Shown here one piece after another: positions 21,295 to 31,321 of a DNA stretch of 64,000 nt; within the stretch, counting starts at the first letter, position 1; every line of letters begins with the position of its first letter. A program made the position numbers and the translations under genes. The notes beneath the pieces are model-generated. The model was not told the origin of the DNA. It saw only the letters and a program-made list of their open reading frames with translations, and searched no databases. The stretch covers positions 124,001 to 188,000 of the forward strand of contig JAACMV010000014.1 of assembly GCA_010909725.1 (NCBI GenBank), in the 5' to 3' direction. Origin of the DNA: Picochlorum sp. 'celeri'. Its lineage: Eukaryota; Chlorophyta; Trebouxiophyceae.

Positions 21295-23487
21295 ATGGCC
21301 GTCGCCGAAGATAAGAAGAAAAAGAAGAAGAGCAGCAAGTCTTCAAAGGATGCAGAGAATGGAGACGTGAAGGTTAAGAAAGAGAAGAAGGAAAAGAAGG
21401 AAAAGAAACGAGAGGAGAAGAAAGCACCACCAAAGCCAGAGGCTCAACAGAAACCAAAGCCAAAGCCTAGAAGAACGATTCAGACGTTTGACGACGATTC
21501 AAATAAAAAGAAGAGTTCATATTTAGGCGATATTGATCTTCCATCGAGTGATTCGGAGGGATCTGATGAAGAGCAGGAGGTTGAGAGGCAAGTTGACCAG
21601 CACAAGGAGGTTTTCTTGGCGAGAAGCACTGCCAAAGAGTCGAAAAAGTTGGCTGATAAGGAAAGGAAAATGATGGAAAAGGCTGCTGCTGCAAAGGCGG
21701 AAGCTCTCAGGGATGATGATAATGTATTTGATGTGTCCTATGAGCAGACTGGGGATGGCGATTCTACCTTATCTGCTACGGATATCAAGGTGCATAATAT
21801 GACCATTCGAGCAAAGGGGAAGATATTGTTGGAGAATACTACATTGACAATCGCTGCAGGTAGGCGATACGGTCTGGTGGGACCAAACGGGAAGGGTAAA
21901 TCTACTGTTATGAGAATGATTGCCAGAAGGCAGATCCCTGTTCCTGAGAACCTGGATGTTCTGCTTGTGGAGCAAGAGGTTGTTGGAACAGACGATTCAG
22001 CTTTGGCATCTGTCGTGGCAGCAGATGTTGAGTTGATGAACCTGAGGAAAGAGGAGGCAGAGCTGAATGAAAAGCTGTCAGGTCTGGAGCTGGATGACAA
22101 AGCAGGGGACGAGGAGGATGAGATTGGAAGCCGGCTTAACGAGATCTATGAACGCATGAATGAGCTAGGAGGAGCATCGGCGGAAGCGAGAGCATCCAAG
22201 ATTCTACATGGTTTGGGTTTCAATGAAGAGATGCAAAAGAGATCCACAAATCTTTTCAGTGGTGGATGGAGAATGAGAATCTCCCTGGCACGAGCTTTGT
22301 ACATCCAGCCAACCGTTCTGCTATTGGATGAGCCCACAAATCATTTGGATCTGAGGGCAGTATTGTGGCTGGAAGAGTATCTAACACGATGGAAAAAGAC
22401 CCTGGTTGTGGTATCACATGACCGCGACTTTTTAAATTCCATCACCACAGACATCATTCATTTGCATGATGAAAAACTCCATTACTATAGAGGAAACTTT
22501 GCGCAGTTTGAGGAAATGTACGAGCAGAAGAGAAGGGAGATGAACAAAGAATACGAGAAGTATCAGAAACAACTCCGAGCTGCTAAGAAGAGTGGATCCA
22601 AAGATAAAGCGGACAAGGTCGCCAAGGATGCGAAACAAAAAGCCAAGCAAAAGGGCAGGAAGGGTCACCAGGGTCCTGCAGAGAACGAGGCTTCTGCCGC
22701 TCCTCGTCAATGGAATGATTACACAGTCAAGTTTGAATTCCCAGAGCCTACTGAGCTCACGCCTCCATTATTGCAGCTGATGGATGCATCATTCAAATAT
22801 CCAGGAAGAGAGGACTTTGGACTTAAAGATTTGAATATTGGCATTGATATGGGCTCCCGCGTAGCCATTGTAGGCCCAAATGGTGCTGGTAAAACAACCC
22901 TGATGAATCTTTTGGCAGGCGACCTTGAACCCACAGATGGAGATCAGCGTAAAAACCATAAACTTAGAATCGGTAGATATAATCAGCACTTTGTTGATGC
23001 ACTGGCGTTCGATGTTTCGCCAGTAGAGTACTTGCAAGGCATCTCAGGACTCCGTCCAGAAGAAATTAGAGCCAAACTTGGTAAATTCGGTCTCTCTGGG
23101 CACCATCATTTGCAACCAATCTGCAAACTCTCAGGAGGTCAGAAAGCACGTGTTGTATTTGCGGCAATCGCCTTATCCAACCCTCATATCCTGTTGCTGG
23201 ATGAACCCACAAACCATTTGGATATGCAGTCTATTGATGCCCTGGCAGATGCCCTTGAGGAATTCGAGGGAGGCGTTGTGATCATTTCTCACGACTCCAA
23301 ACTCCTATCACGCGTATGCGATGACGCAGAGCGATCAGAGGTGTGGATCGTGGAAGATGGTCAGGTGGCAGAGTATGACGGCTACTTTGAGGACTACAAG
23401 GATGAATTGATTGCTGAAATTGCCGCAGATTTGGATGAAGAGGAAAGAGAGGCAGAGGAAAGGAAAGCTGCTGGCCAAATGAAATAA
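21295..23487 (+). CDS. ABCF-type ATPase, GCN20/plant ABCF4-like
   Basis: Single exon, 730 residues. A lysine-rich N-terminal arm of about 65 residues precedes two soluble ABC domains with no membrane segments. First ABC: Walker A G-P-N-G-K-G-K-S-T near residue 195, signature F-S-G-G-W, Walker B L-L-L-D-E-P-T-N-H-L-D. Second ABC: G-P-N-G-A-G-K-T-T near residue 526, L-S-G-G-Q, and L-L-L-D-E-P-T-N-H-L-D. A charged linker of about 80 residues rich in Lys/Ala (K-D-K-A-D-K-V-A) joins them. The I-D-L-P-S-S-D-S-E segment and N-terminal order resemble Arabidopsis ABCF4/GCN4. These cytosolic ATPases act on ribosomes or in translational control; the specific role here is inferred. Confidence 0.93.
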   Translation: MAVAEDKKKKKKSSKSSKDAENGDVKVKKEKKEKKEKKREEKKAPPKPEAQQKPKPKPRRTIQTFDDDSNKKKSSYLGDIDLPSSDSEGSDEEQEVERQVDQHKEVFLARSTAKESKKLADKERKMMEKAAAAKAEALRDDDNVFDVSYEQTGDGDSTLSATDIKVHNMTIRAKGKILLENTTLTIAAGRRYGLVGPNGKGKSTVMRMIARRQIPVPENLDVLLVEQEVVGTDDSALASVVAADVELMNLRKEEAELNEKLSGLELDDKAGDEEDEIGSRLNEIYERMNELGGASAEARASKILHGLGFNEEMQKRSTNLFSGGWRMRISLARALYIQPTVLLLDEPTNHLDLRAVLWLEEYLTRWKKTLVVVSHDRDFLNSITTDIIHLHDEKLHYYRGNFAQFEEMYEQKRREMNKEYEKYQKQLRAAKKSGSKDKADKVAKDAKQKAKQKGRKGHQGPAENEASAAPRQWNDYTVKFEFPEPTELTPPLLQLMDASFKYPGREDFGLKDLNIGIDMGSRVAIVGPNGAGKTTLMNLLAGDLEPTDGDQRKNHKLRIGRYNQHFVDALAFDVSPVEYLQGISGLRPEEIRAKLGKFGLSGHHHLQPICKLSGGQKARVVFAAIALSNPHILLLDEPTNHLDMQSIDALADALEEFEGGVVIISHDSKLLSRVCDDAERSEVWIVEDGQVAEYDGYFEDYKDELIAEIAADLDEEEREAEERKAAGQMK

Positions 23488-23676
23488 ACCTTCCACATGG
23501 TCAACTCCTCAGGTCAACGAAGGTGTCAGCCGCAAAGTGGCTCGCCCACCCACCACTGGAAGCGCGTTGTAGAGGTTGTTGCCAGATGAGATGGCGTCGA
23601 TCCATCCATCAATCAATAGTTCGCTGGTCGCCATCCCTGCCAGATATTTATCTGAATAATAATTGTAAAAATAATA

Positions 23677-24859
23677 ATGATGCGTAGTTCAGCTCTCCTT
23701 TTGATCGCGATTCTCGCGGGTGTGTCAGCAGAACGCAAGGTGCGTCGTGTCAACAACAAAGTGGCGGGAGGTGTCATTTCCCCCTGAATTGAGTCACATA
23801 CAGATCAAGTTTTTATCTTTAATTTTTTGATCTCTTTCTGTATCACTTTCTAGTGATTCAAGGGAAAGAATCCATTTGCACGGTGATTCTGTGATCACCT
23901 CGAAGGGTTGCTTTTATGGCCCTGGCTGATTCTGAGAGATCAATTGCATCCAATGTTGTAAGTATTATTAAAAATTATTCTGACGATATTGCATGTATTT
24001 GTGTATGCAGTTGCTGCAGACTGAGTGTGGACCTCTGGTCGACGGGGTGATCAATCCCCCAGAGAACGCCGTCTTGTATCTCTCCGTCCGTGGAAAGGGT
24101 CAGATTACATACAAGTGTACCGAGGCCAACAAGCCAGTCGTACTCTCTGAGAAGGGAGAATTCGCAGCCGATCCTGAGATTTCAGAGGGTTGGACTGCAG
24201 AGCTGGAGACTGTTGATGGAGCATTGCAGCTTACAACCACCAACAGCAACCCAAAACCATCTGCCAAGAATACTCTCACACTTGGTGATCAGCCAGTCGT
24301 TAGACCAAGGGTCAATGGGGCACCAGATGCTCGCTGGGTCGTCGTCAGTAATGAGGGAAGCTCTGCAGCACAGGGAGGTATCCCAGGGAACAACTATGTC
24401 ACTCGCACAGAGTCAGAAGGTGGAGCTCCACCAAGAACCTGCGAAGCTGGTGAAACCGTTGAAGAATCACTCGAGGCTACTTATAACATCTACTCCTGCG
24501 ACAGAGCTTACTTGGTCGGAGATGCTCCAGCCTCTGCCCCAACTGCAGATGAACCAGCAGCAGCACCAGTGACTGTAGATGTCCCAGAGCCATCCACAGA
24601 AGAGCCAGCAGCAGCACCAGTGACTGCTACAGTCCCAGAACCAACCACAGAGGAACCAGCACCCTCACCAATCGTTGTTGTGCCAGCCCCAGAGCCAACT
24701 GTTGCACCAGTCCCTGTTCCATCTCCAACAGCAGTGCCACCAAGCCCAGTGCCAGTGCCAGTTGCTGTTGCACCAGCTCCAGCTCCAGCGTCTGCTGCCT
24801 CTAGCCTGTCTGTAGCTATCGCTTCCATCGCATCCCTTGTCGTTGCACTGTTTGCATAA
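23677..24859 (+). CDS. Secreted DUF3455 protein with Pro-rich stalk and GPI-type tail (copy 1)
   Basis: Exon 1 (23677-23739) encodes a signal peptide, M-M-R-S-S-A-L-L-L-I-A-I-L-A-G-V-S-A; exon 2 is 24011-24859, with a 271-nt GT-AG intron. The DUF3455 domain follows (Y-L-S-V-R-G-K-G-Q-I-T-Y-K-C, A-R-W-V-V-V-S-N-E-G, I-P-G-N-N-Y-V-T-R). A Pro/Ala/Val/Glu-rich stalk of about 90 residues ends in a short hydrophobic tail without a cytoplasmic end, as in GPI-anchored wall proteins. The DUF3455 domain is common in bacteria and fungi and has no known reaction. The intron holds a possible alternative first exon. It neighbours a paralogue 368 bp downstream. Confidence 0.78.
23854..23957 (+). other. Candidate alternative or cassette exon in DUF3455 copy 1 intron
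   Basis: A strong polypyrimidine tract and TTTCTAG acceptor precede 23854, and a consensus GTAAGT donor follows 23957. If inserted after exon 1 it gives an immediate TGA. It also contains an ATG at 23916 that reads M-A-L-A-D-S-E-R-S-I-A-S-N-V and joins exon 2 in phase 0, giving a protein without a signal peptide. The remaining downstream intron would be only 53 nt. Not proven without transcripts. Confidence 0.35.
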
Positions 24860-25226
24860 GAAGAATCAATTACATATGACTTATACTTGGAAGACAGTAT
24901 ATGGGAGCCTTCTTGTGTAGAGAAGAGCATTGCATGTACACATCCGAGTGAAATTCAATTCTGTAAAGAATCCATTCACTAGTAGTCGCGTGGAGTTCAC
25001 ACACAGAAAACCCTAACATTAGGGTCCATGCCTGTGGGTGCGGGCGCCCTTGGATGTGACGCGAAGATCTATGCCCTCATTATACATGGCAGTCATGATA
25101 CGAAAACGGCACATTCAGATTCCAATCATTTCATCAATTCTTTGTAAAAACAGTAAACTATCTTTGTCAGAGAAGGATTCTGCCAAGATCGTCAGATACT
25201 GGTCTCCCGCAGCAAGATTTAAAACA
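24860..25226. other. Intergenic region between the DUF3455 genes
   Basis: About 370 bases holding the 3' UTR of copy 1 and the promoter of copy 2. It contains an inverted telobox-like pair at 25010-25025; otherwise nothing recognised. Confidence 0.5.
25010..25025. promoter_or_regulatory. Inverted telobox-like palindrome
   Basis: ACCCTAA at 25010-25016 and TTAGGGT at 25019-25025 are exact reverse complements around CA. AAACCCTAA is a plant promoter telobox bound by Myb-type telomere-repeat factors. It sits about 200 bases upstream of DUF3455 copy 2. A regulatory role is inference. Confidence 0.5.
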
Positions 25227-26277
25227 ATGGGCGTACAAATCTCTTTTTCTGCCCTGGCGGCAGTGTTGCTTCTTCTTCAGGGCGTATGCGCATCTGAAAG
25301 AGTTTTGATGCAAGATCCGGTGCGAAAGATGTGTGCTTTGTGATGCATGGTAGAAATCTGCGGAACGCGGCCAGTGTGCTGTCGAATCTAGCACGGCGTG
25401 CAAGAAGAGTGACCCCTGCGTTCTCATCCATTGACTCAATGTGCGTCATATATTGCAGTTATTGACCAATAATAATAACAATTTGCCCCTAAAGGAGGAA
25501 GATATGCCAGTCTGCCCCGACCAAGTTCCAGTCACAGAGACTGGTGTCCCAGGGGTGAGCGATAACCAGCGCCTGGAGATCAGCACTCAGAAAGGCAAGG
25601 CATTCAGGATTTTTGACTGCATCAACGATAAACCTGTTCCGTATTCTGAGTATAATGCCAAAATCAGTGATATTAAGGGTGATTGGTGGGGAGAGATGTT
25701 TTATCAGGATGGGTTCCCCATCTTCAAGCTCAACTGGGCCGACCCATACAATGACGACAAAGTATACTCAAGGACAATTATTAGTTTCAAGGAATTTGTT
25801 GAAGTGCCTTCTCCAGATGGTACAAGTGCTCCATGGGCCAGATATCCAATCATGAGTGACGATGGAACCAGACCAGGAGCATTCAAATTTGTAGAGAGAA
25901 CTGAAACCAAGGGAGGACTTCCACCAGAGTCCTGTGGAGGACAACGCCAGGTCCAGGTTCCATTTGAAGCATACTTTTACTTTTATCCTTGCAGGGAGGA
26001 AAAGAAGGAGGAACCAATGCCAGCACCAGAGCCAGAGCCAACTCCAGAGCCAGAACCTTCTCCAGAGCCATCTCCAGAACCAGAGCCATCTCCAGAGCCA
26101 GAGCCATCTCCAGAGCCAGAACCTTCTCCAGAGCCAGAGCCAACTCCAGAACCAGAACCAGTAGAGGTGACCACAACTCCTGTTGACAGTATCTCATCCA
26201 CCTCGACCGAATCATCAGCAAGTGCCCTCGTCTCCTCAGCCCTTGCCATGGCCACTCTTGTCATGATGGCAAGGTAA
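25227..26277 (+). CDS. Secreted DUF3455-like protein with Pro-Glu repeat stalk and GPI-type tail (copy 2)
   Basis: Exon 1 (25227-25319) encodes a signal peptide ([13 protein letters not shown]), exon 2 is 25459-26277 after a 139-nt GT-AG intron. The intron position and the GTGCG donor match copy 1, supporting a tandem duplication. The domain (residues about 40-215) has the same overall pattern, with [12 protein letters not shown] and C-G-G-Q in place of the copy 1 versions and an A-Y-F-Y-F-Y-P-C end. The stalk is different: a run of P-E-P-S and P-E-P-T repeats instead of P-A-P-V. A Ser/Thr-rich stretch and hydrophobic tail follow. Probably a cell-surface or wall protein; ligand unknown. Confidence 0.76.
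26015..26160 (+). repeat. Pro-Glu coding repeat in DUF3455 copy 2
   Basis: Tandem hexamer/dodecamer units based on CCAGAGCC and TCTCCA encode alternating P-E-P-E, P-E-P-S and P-E-P-T. The DNA repeat is nearly perfect, so length may vary between strains. Confidence 0.85.
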
Positions 26278-26539
26278 GACAGGAACTCTACGAACCATTT
26301 GTCTTGAAATGTGAATTGCATATTCCTACATACATTTGTAGAGTGTAACAATGCTTTGTCTTAAAAAAGTACGGTATCCATTATGGCATTGGCCAACAAC
26401 AACAAGACAGCAGTTGAACCATCTGCCATGGAGAGAGCCTACCATCTCATCTCAATGGCAGAGATTTCATGCCATTTGGTTGGTCATATGGGATGAGATT
26501 ATATTGATATTTTAATTGATTTATCAAAAATAACATATC

Positions 26540-27862
26540 ATGAAGGTATCCAGCACTGTGTCTGGACATTGGTCCAAGCCATGCCCCGTTGTCCAATGCC
26601 CAACCCTTGGACGTAGTAGGTTTGTTCAGGGGCGATACGCTCATTATATGGTATCACATGCTTTTGATACTGATTCTGCTAGCCTCGTATTCGAAGATGA
26701 TGGTGGAGAGAGGATTCAAGTCCTCTCTGCGGATTATGGATTTCGATCTGGGGCTGGAAGACTGTATCAGGACGGTTACGGTGGAGTACCCAAATCGATC
26801 GTTGAACTTTCTATATCAAATTTCAAAAAGGAGCTTATTGCGCTGCGTCGATCGGTTCGGTTCGACGAATATAAACAAGTTTCAGAAATGTACGAGGATG
26901 CATCCTGGTTCCGTCGACTGGGGTTTTCAGTTGGGAATTCGATTCGCGAGGCTTTTGTTCGCCTTGATACATGGTTGGAAGATGAGAATATTTTGAGGGA
27001 GCTGAAGCTTCCAAAGAACCCCGCCATTGACTCGCTGACCGACGAACAGATTGCTGTGTTGGACAAGGTCAAAGAGCTTCGTTTGGACGATGCCAAAGTG
27101 TCAAGGAGAGAAAAAGAGCGGGAGGACAAGGAGGGTAAAGTCCAGGCTCCCATGATTATTCGATTTGTGTATAATATTCTGTGCTGGACGCTGGATGTGC
27201 TGTATGAAGGGCGACCAATTCAAAGGTTTTGGTTCCTGGAGACTGTTGCCAGAATGCCCTACTTTAGTTTTATTTCCATGCTGCATCTGTATGAATCTCT
27301 CGGATGGTGGCGCGCTGGTGCCGAGGTGAGAAAGGTTCACTTTGCAGAGGAATGGAACGAATTGCATCATTTACAAATTATGGAGTCCCTGGGTGGAGAC
27401 CAGCTCTGGGTGGATCGATTCATGGCAGAGCATGCTGCCATCTTTTACTATTGGGTCCTCATCATCATGTACAGTATTTCACCGTCATCCTCCTATGCGT
27501 TCTCTGAACTGGTGGAGAACCACGCCGTGGATACATACTCTGTATTCGCAGAAGATAATGAGGATATTTTGAGAGAGATTCCTCCACCGCTTGTGGCGCT
27601 CAACTATTACAAATCAGGAGACTTGTACCTGTTTGATCAGCTGCAGGCGGGTTGGACGGGTCAAGAACCGAGAAGGCCATCATGCAATAATCTGTATGAT
27701 GTATTTGCGAATATTCGGGATGATGAGGTGGAGCATGTCAAGACCATGCATGCGCTGAAAGAAGGTACTCTTGAGCTGGATCAGAGTCGGTTCAAAGATG
27801 CCAATAAGAAACTGGGGAGTTTGGCGATCAAGACATTGGAATCATTCGATTTTGACGAGTAA
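26540..27862 (+). CDS. PTOX: Plastid terminal oxidase (PTOX, alternative oxidase family)
   Basis: Single exon, 440 residues from the ATG at 26540, with a long N-terminal region containing Ser/Arg/Gly that suits plastid targeting. The di-iron ligands of the family are visible: L-E-T-V-A-R-M-P-Y-F-S, E-E-W-N-E-L-H-H-L, E-N-H-A-V-D-T-Y and R-D-D-E-V-E-H. P-Y-F-S-F-I-S-M-L-H-L-Y-E-S-L-G-W-W and N-L-Y-D-V-F-A-N-I-R-D-D identify PTOX rather than mitochondrial AOX. PTOX oxidises plastoquinol and reduces oxygen to water on the stromal side of thylakoids, supporting carotenoid desaturation and stress relief. Its stop converges on the ankyrin gene 90 bp away. Confidence 0.93.
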   Translation: MKVSSTVSGHWSKPCPVVQCPTLGRSRFVQGRYAHYMVSHAFDTDSASLVFEDDGGERIQVLSADYGFRSGAGRLYQDGYGGVPKSIVELSISNFKKELIALRRSVRFDEYKQVSEMYEDASWFRRLGFSVGNSIREAFVRLDTWLEDENILRELKLPKNPAIDSLTDEQIAVLDKVKELRLDDAKVSRREKEREDKEGKVQAPMIIRFVYNILCWTLDVLYEGRPIQRFWFLETVARMPYFSFISMLHLYESLGWWRAGAEVRKVHFAEEWNELHHLQIMESLGGDQLWVDRFMAEHAAIFYYWVLIIMYSISPSSSYAFSELVENHAVDTYSVFAEDNEDILREIPPPLVALNYYKSGDLYLFDQLQAGWTGQEPRRPSCNNLYDVFANIRDDEVEHVKTMHALKEGTLELDQSRFKDANKKLGSLAIKTLESFDFDE

Positions 27863-27952
27863 TAGTAATTCTACTCTAATCAGTAATCAACTATCATGAC
27901 GAATGTATAAAGGAAAGATACGATGCCTGTGTATGTAAGTTCAAAAGTATTA

Positions 27953-28520
27953 TTATTCAATGTCGTCCTTCTCATCATCATCATTCCCCGCTGCAAACGA
28001 CTTTATCACGTCAACTACGCTCTGATGCCCCCTATCAAGTGCTTCATCTACAGGCGTTCGCTCAAATTCATTCAGTTTACTCGGTTCAGCAGAGTTCTCC
28101 ATCAATAGCCGCACCACCTCGTCATGTCCATTGACACAAGCCCAGTGAAGGGCACTATTTCCTTGGTTGTTACAGACGTCTACAGACTGCATGGATGCAT
28201 TGAGTGAGTTTATCGACAGATACACCATCTCTGGATACAAAGATACCTACCGCTCCCTTTTCTAATAGAATTTTGACTGGTTCCATGTGTCCATTCGCTG
28301 CTGCCATGTGCAATGCTGCATTACCAACACAGTTGGTCAAGGTCATTAATACGGTCGTTTGCCTTGAGAATTAGTGACACATTATTAATATACCTGTGGA
28401 TCCACTCTCATTTTGTGCATTGACGCTCGCTCCTGCTTCGATGCATGCCACCAGGTCTTCCACATCATTATACCGAGCACTGTCGATCAGAGCGTCTATA
28501 AGATCTTCTTCAGATGCCAT
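27953..28520 (-). CDS. Small ankyrin-repeat protein, three exons
   Basis: Exons 28394-28520, 28251-28315 and 27953-28186, with introns of 78 and 64 nt; joined length 426 nt gives 141 residues. The splices restore canonical ankyrin units: G-S-T then A-L-H-M-A-A-A-N-G-H across junction 1, and E-K-G-A then S-V-D-V-C-N-N-Q-G-N-S-A-L-H across junction 2. Three to four repeats fill nearly the whole protein and the tail is acidic (D-D-D-E-K-D-D). It resembles short YAR1-type ankyrin proteins in size and layout, but no specific partner can be named. It converges with PTOX. Confidence 0.88.
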
Positions 28521-28580
28521 GATATTTTTATATTGTATTGGTGACTACTTTATCTATTCTCATGGGAGCAATAAGAAGAA

Positions 28581-30776
28581 TCACTGCCCTGTCGACTGTT
28601 TTCTGAGATGCTGCATAATGAGGACCAGGGCTGCTGGGGTCACCCCTGGGATGCGCTGCGCTTGAGCCAATGTGCTTGGTCGATACCTGGATAGCTTTTC
28701 TCTATCTTCGACAGACATTTGGAGGGCGGAGTAGTCCAGGTCTGTGGGTATGTTGATGGATTCGTCGCTCCTGAGAGCGTCGATGAGGCTGGCTTGTCTC
28801 TGAATGTATGGACTGTAATACAAATCATGCAGTGCCGTGCTCACGGCATTCATTGGACTACACTGCGCTGCATGGTCCAGAAATCTGTCAAGACTGGGAA
28901 TCAAGGGTTGTAGACGGCCCTCATGCAGCGCTGCTTGTCTAATATGCTCCAATGTGATGTGCGGTCTGGAGAGCATGGCTGCTGCTGATATGGTGCTTCC
29001 GTCTTGGGCTGTAGGAATGCCATGTTTGGCCCATACCGTCGACGTCAGTTGAATCATATCCATGGTATTCTGTAGAGAATTGAGCATATCTTTTCGCTTC
29101 TCCATAATTGAAGACAGTGTCGTCTCAGTTGATATCAGGCCTGCATCCATGGCTTTCTGTCGCAGCCTGAAATCTGCATTATCAGGTCGCAGAAGCAATC
29201 GAAATTCTGCTCGAGATGTCATCATGCGGTACGGTTCAGACGTTCCACGCATGATGAGATCATCTATTAGCACACCAATATAACTATCGGATCGAGAGAA
29301 TGTCAGGGGCTTGTCGGGAATAGCAGCATTAGCGCCTGCAACCAGACCCTGAGCAGCAGCCTCCTCATACCCTGTTGTCCCATTGATCTGCCCAGCTAGA
29401 TACAAGCCCTTTACGACTTTTGTCTCGAGTGTGCTATGCAATTGTCTTGGGTCTATATAATCATATTCTACTGAATACGCAGGAACTAACATGGCCGCAT
29501 CCTGCAGCCCAGGTATGGTTTGTAACAATATCTTTTGATCCTCAACCTCTAATCCGCATGAAATACCATTGGGATATATGACATTGCTATCCAATCCCTC
29601 CGGTTCCAGCCACACATGGTGCGTTCTGTTAGGAAATCGCGATACTTTTGTTTCTAATGATGGACAATACCTAGGCTCTATCGCTTTTCTCTGTCCCTCT
29701 GAATCCAGTTCATACTGCGCTCCCCTCCCTGATGCCATGCACGTTTTGATCCATGCCTCTGTATCCGCTGTCGTCCGTGTTCCATAGCACGGCCTCTGCT
29801 CAAGTGGAGGCCTCCAATGCGGTATATCGCCGTGTAAAAGAGAAAAGGGACACGGTTTCTCATCACTCTCTTGCTCTACACATGATGAAAAGTCAATTGT
29901 GGATGCATCCAGTCGTGGAGGCGTGCCTGTTTTCAGTCGACCGAGACGAAATCCGAGTCGATGAAATCTCTCCGCTAGTCTACTCGCTGATGTGGATGCT
30001 TCCATGTCGGAGTCACTCATAGATGTTTTGTGTCCCCTGGGTGACGTCCCACTAGATATTCTCCCAGCATGTTTCTTGGTACTGCCCACATGAATGATGC
30101 CATTCAGAAACGTCCCGGTCGTAATCACCACACTATCAGCTTCAATACGACGACCAGATCCAAGGACCACTCCTGTGATCCTTGACCCGCTCCCATCACC
30201 CGTCTGCTCCACCAACACATCAATGACGGTATCATCCAGGAGAGACAGAGGGGATGACATATTTCCATGATCAGCCGCAGAACGACGCAGTGTTTCTTGC
30301 ATGTGCACTTTATACATTTTTCGATCCATCTGTGCTCGAGGACCACGCACAGCCGGTCCTTTCGACGCATTCAACATGCGAAACTGAATCCCTGATGCAT
30401 CTGCAACCTTGCCCTGCAACACATCCATTCATATCAGGGATATAGAACCATTGATTCATCGCTTTCTAGATCAACAACACACCATCAAACCTCCCAAAGC
30501 ATCAATCTCTCTAACAAGAATCCCCTTGGCAAGCCCACCGATACTTGGATTGCAGCTCATCTCGCCAATACCTGCCTCAGGCCTTGGAGTCACCAAAGTC
30601 ACAGAAGCCCCCCTCCTCCTCGCAGCATCTGCAGCCTCACACCCAGCATGACCACCCCCGACAACAACAACATGATGATGATACTGTCTTTCAGAGAGCC
30701 CAGTGATCGTATCCAGACTCCACCAGCTTCGACATGTCAGGACAATGTCCTTTGCCCTGCGAGAAGACACTCGCAT
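28581..30776 (-). CDS. MTO1: MnmG/GidA/MTO1, tRNA wobble-uridine modification enzyme
   Basis: Exons 30483-30776 and 28581-30413 with a 69-nt GT-AG intron; the join restores E-I-D-A-L-G-G-L-M then [12 protein letters not shown]. Product about 708 residues, longer than the bacterial 629, with a basic N-terminal extension of about 35 residues likely for organelle import. The FAD-binding motif is [13 protein letters not shown], followed by the conserved [19 protein letters not shown] and [11 protein letters not shown]. With MnmE/GTPBP3 it installs the aminomethyl or taurinomethyl-type group on U34 of organellar tRNAs. Mitochondrial or plastid targeting cannot be separated by eye. Confidence 0.94.
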
Positions 30777-31321
30777 CCTCTATTTCTGCGATACTATACC
30801 AGCATGAATTTCAAATTTTTATAGTAATACGGGGTAGCGAGTATCTGCCCAACGAGCGCATCAAGTATTTTTTGAATATTTAAACATGCATGCAAGTCAC
30901 TCAGTGCCACTGAGTACTAGGCAGGCCTGATTGTTTCGAATACTTGCATTCATTCAGATGACGCAGATACTCATACCATTGTCTTTAGCATCACTGCCTG
31001 AGTCAGAAAGAAGAAGAAGGAGAAGGAGAAGGAGACAGAGTTCGAAACGAATGCATGATGCCTGGTACAATTGGCTTGAGCCATCAAGCAAGTCAGAACG
31101 TTGTTCTTTTTTAGAAACTTGAACCCACCGTCATGCCTTTAAAATAAAATCACGTCTCTCCTGCCATCACCTATTCTGAATTGGAGGGTTTTGATATTGT
31201 AATCTGCACAGTATCGACATGCATGTGGATGGGGGTTGTATAGCAGTCGGACGAATTCCCATCCAATCGAGAGGCGCTTGGCAAACAACAATAGTACCCT
31301 GTTAAGAGAACCCAAGATAGA
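30777..31321. other. Intergenic region between divergent MnmG and VPS13 genes
   Basis: About 545 bases with presumed divergent promoters. A small hairpin (ACTCAGT at 30899-30905 and ACTGAGT at 30909-30915) and a purine-rich GAAGAAGGAGAAGG tract at 31008-31034 are visible. No supported gene. Confidence 0.5.

Noticed and set aside
25010..25025. Chromosome-internal telomere or end of contig
   Set aside because: Only one inverted pair of repeats, with genes continuing on both sides.
25883..26351. Minus-strand Gly-Ser repeat and Leu-rich frames
   Set aside because: Antisense shadows of the Pro-Glu coding repeat.
26383..26496. Small 37-codon frame before PTOX (M-A-L-A-N-N-N)
   Set aside because: Lies in the 3' UTR/promoter gap and has no family match; could be a chance frame.
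30931..31122. 63-codon plus-strand frame with a poly-Arg run upstream of VPS13
   Set aside because: The Arg run comes from a GAAGAAGGAG purine tract; there is no domain and it sits in a promoter gap.
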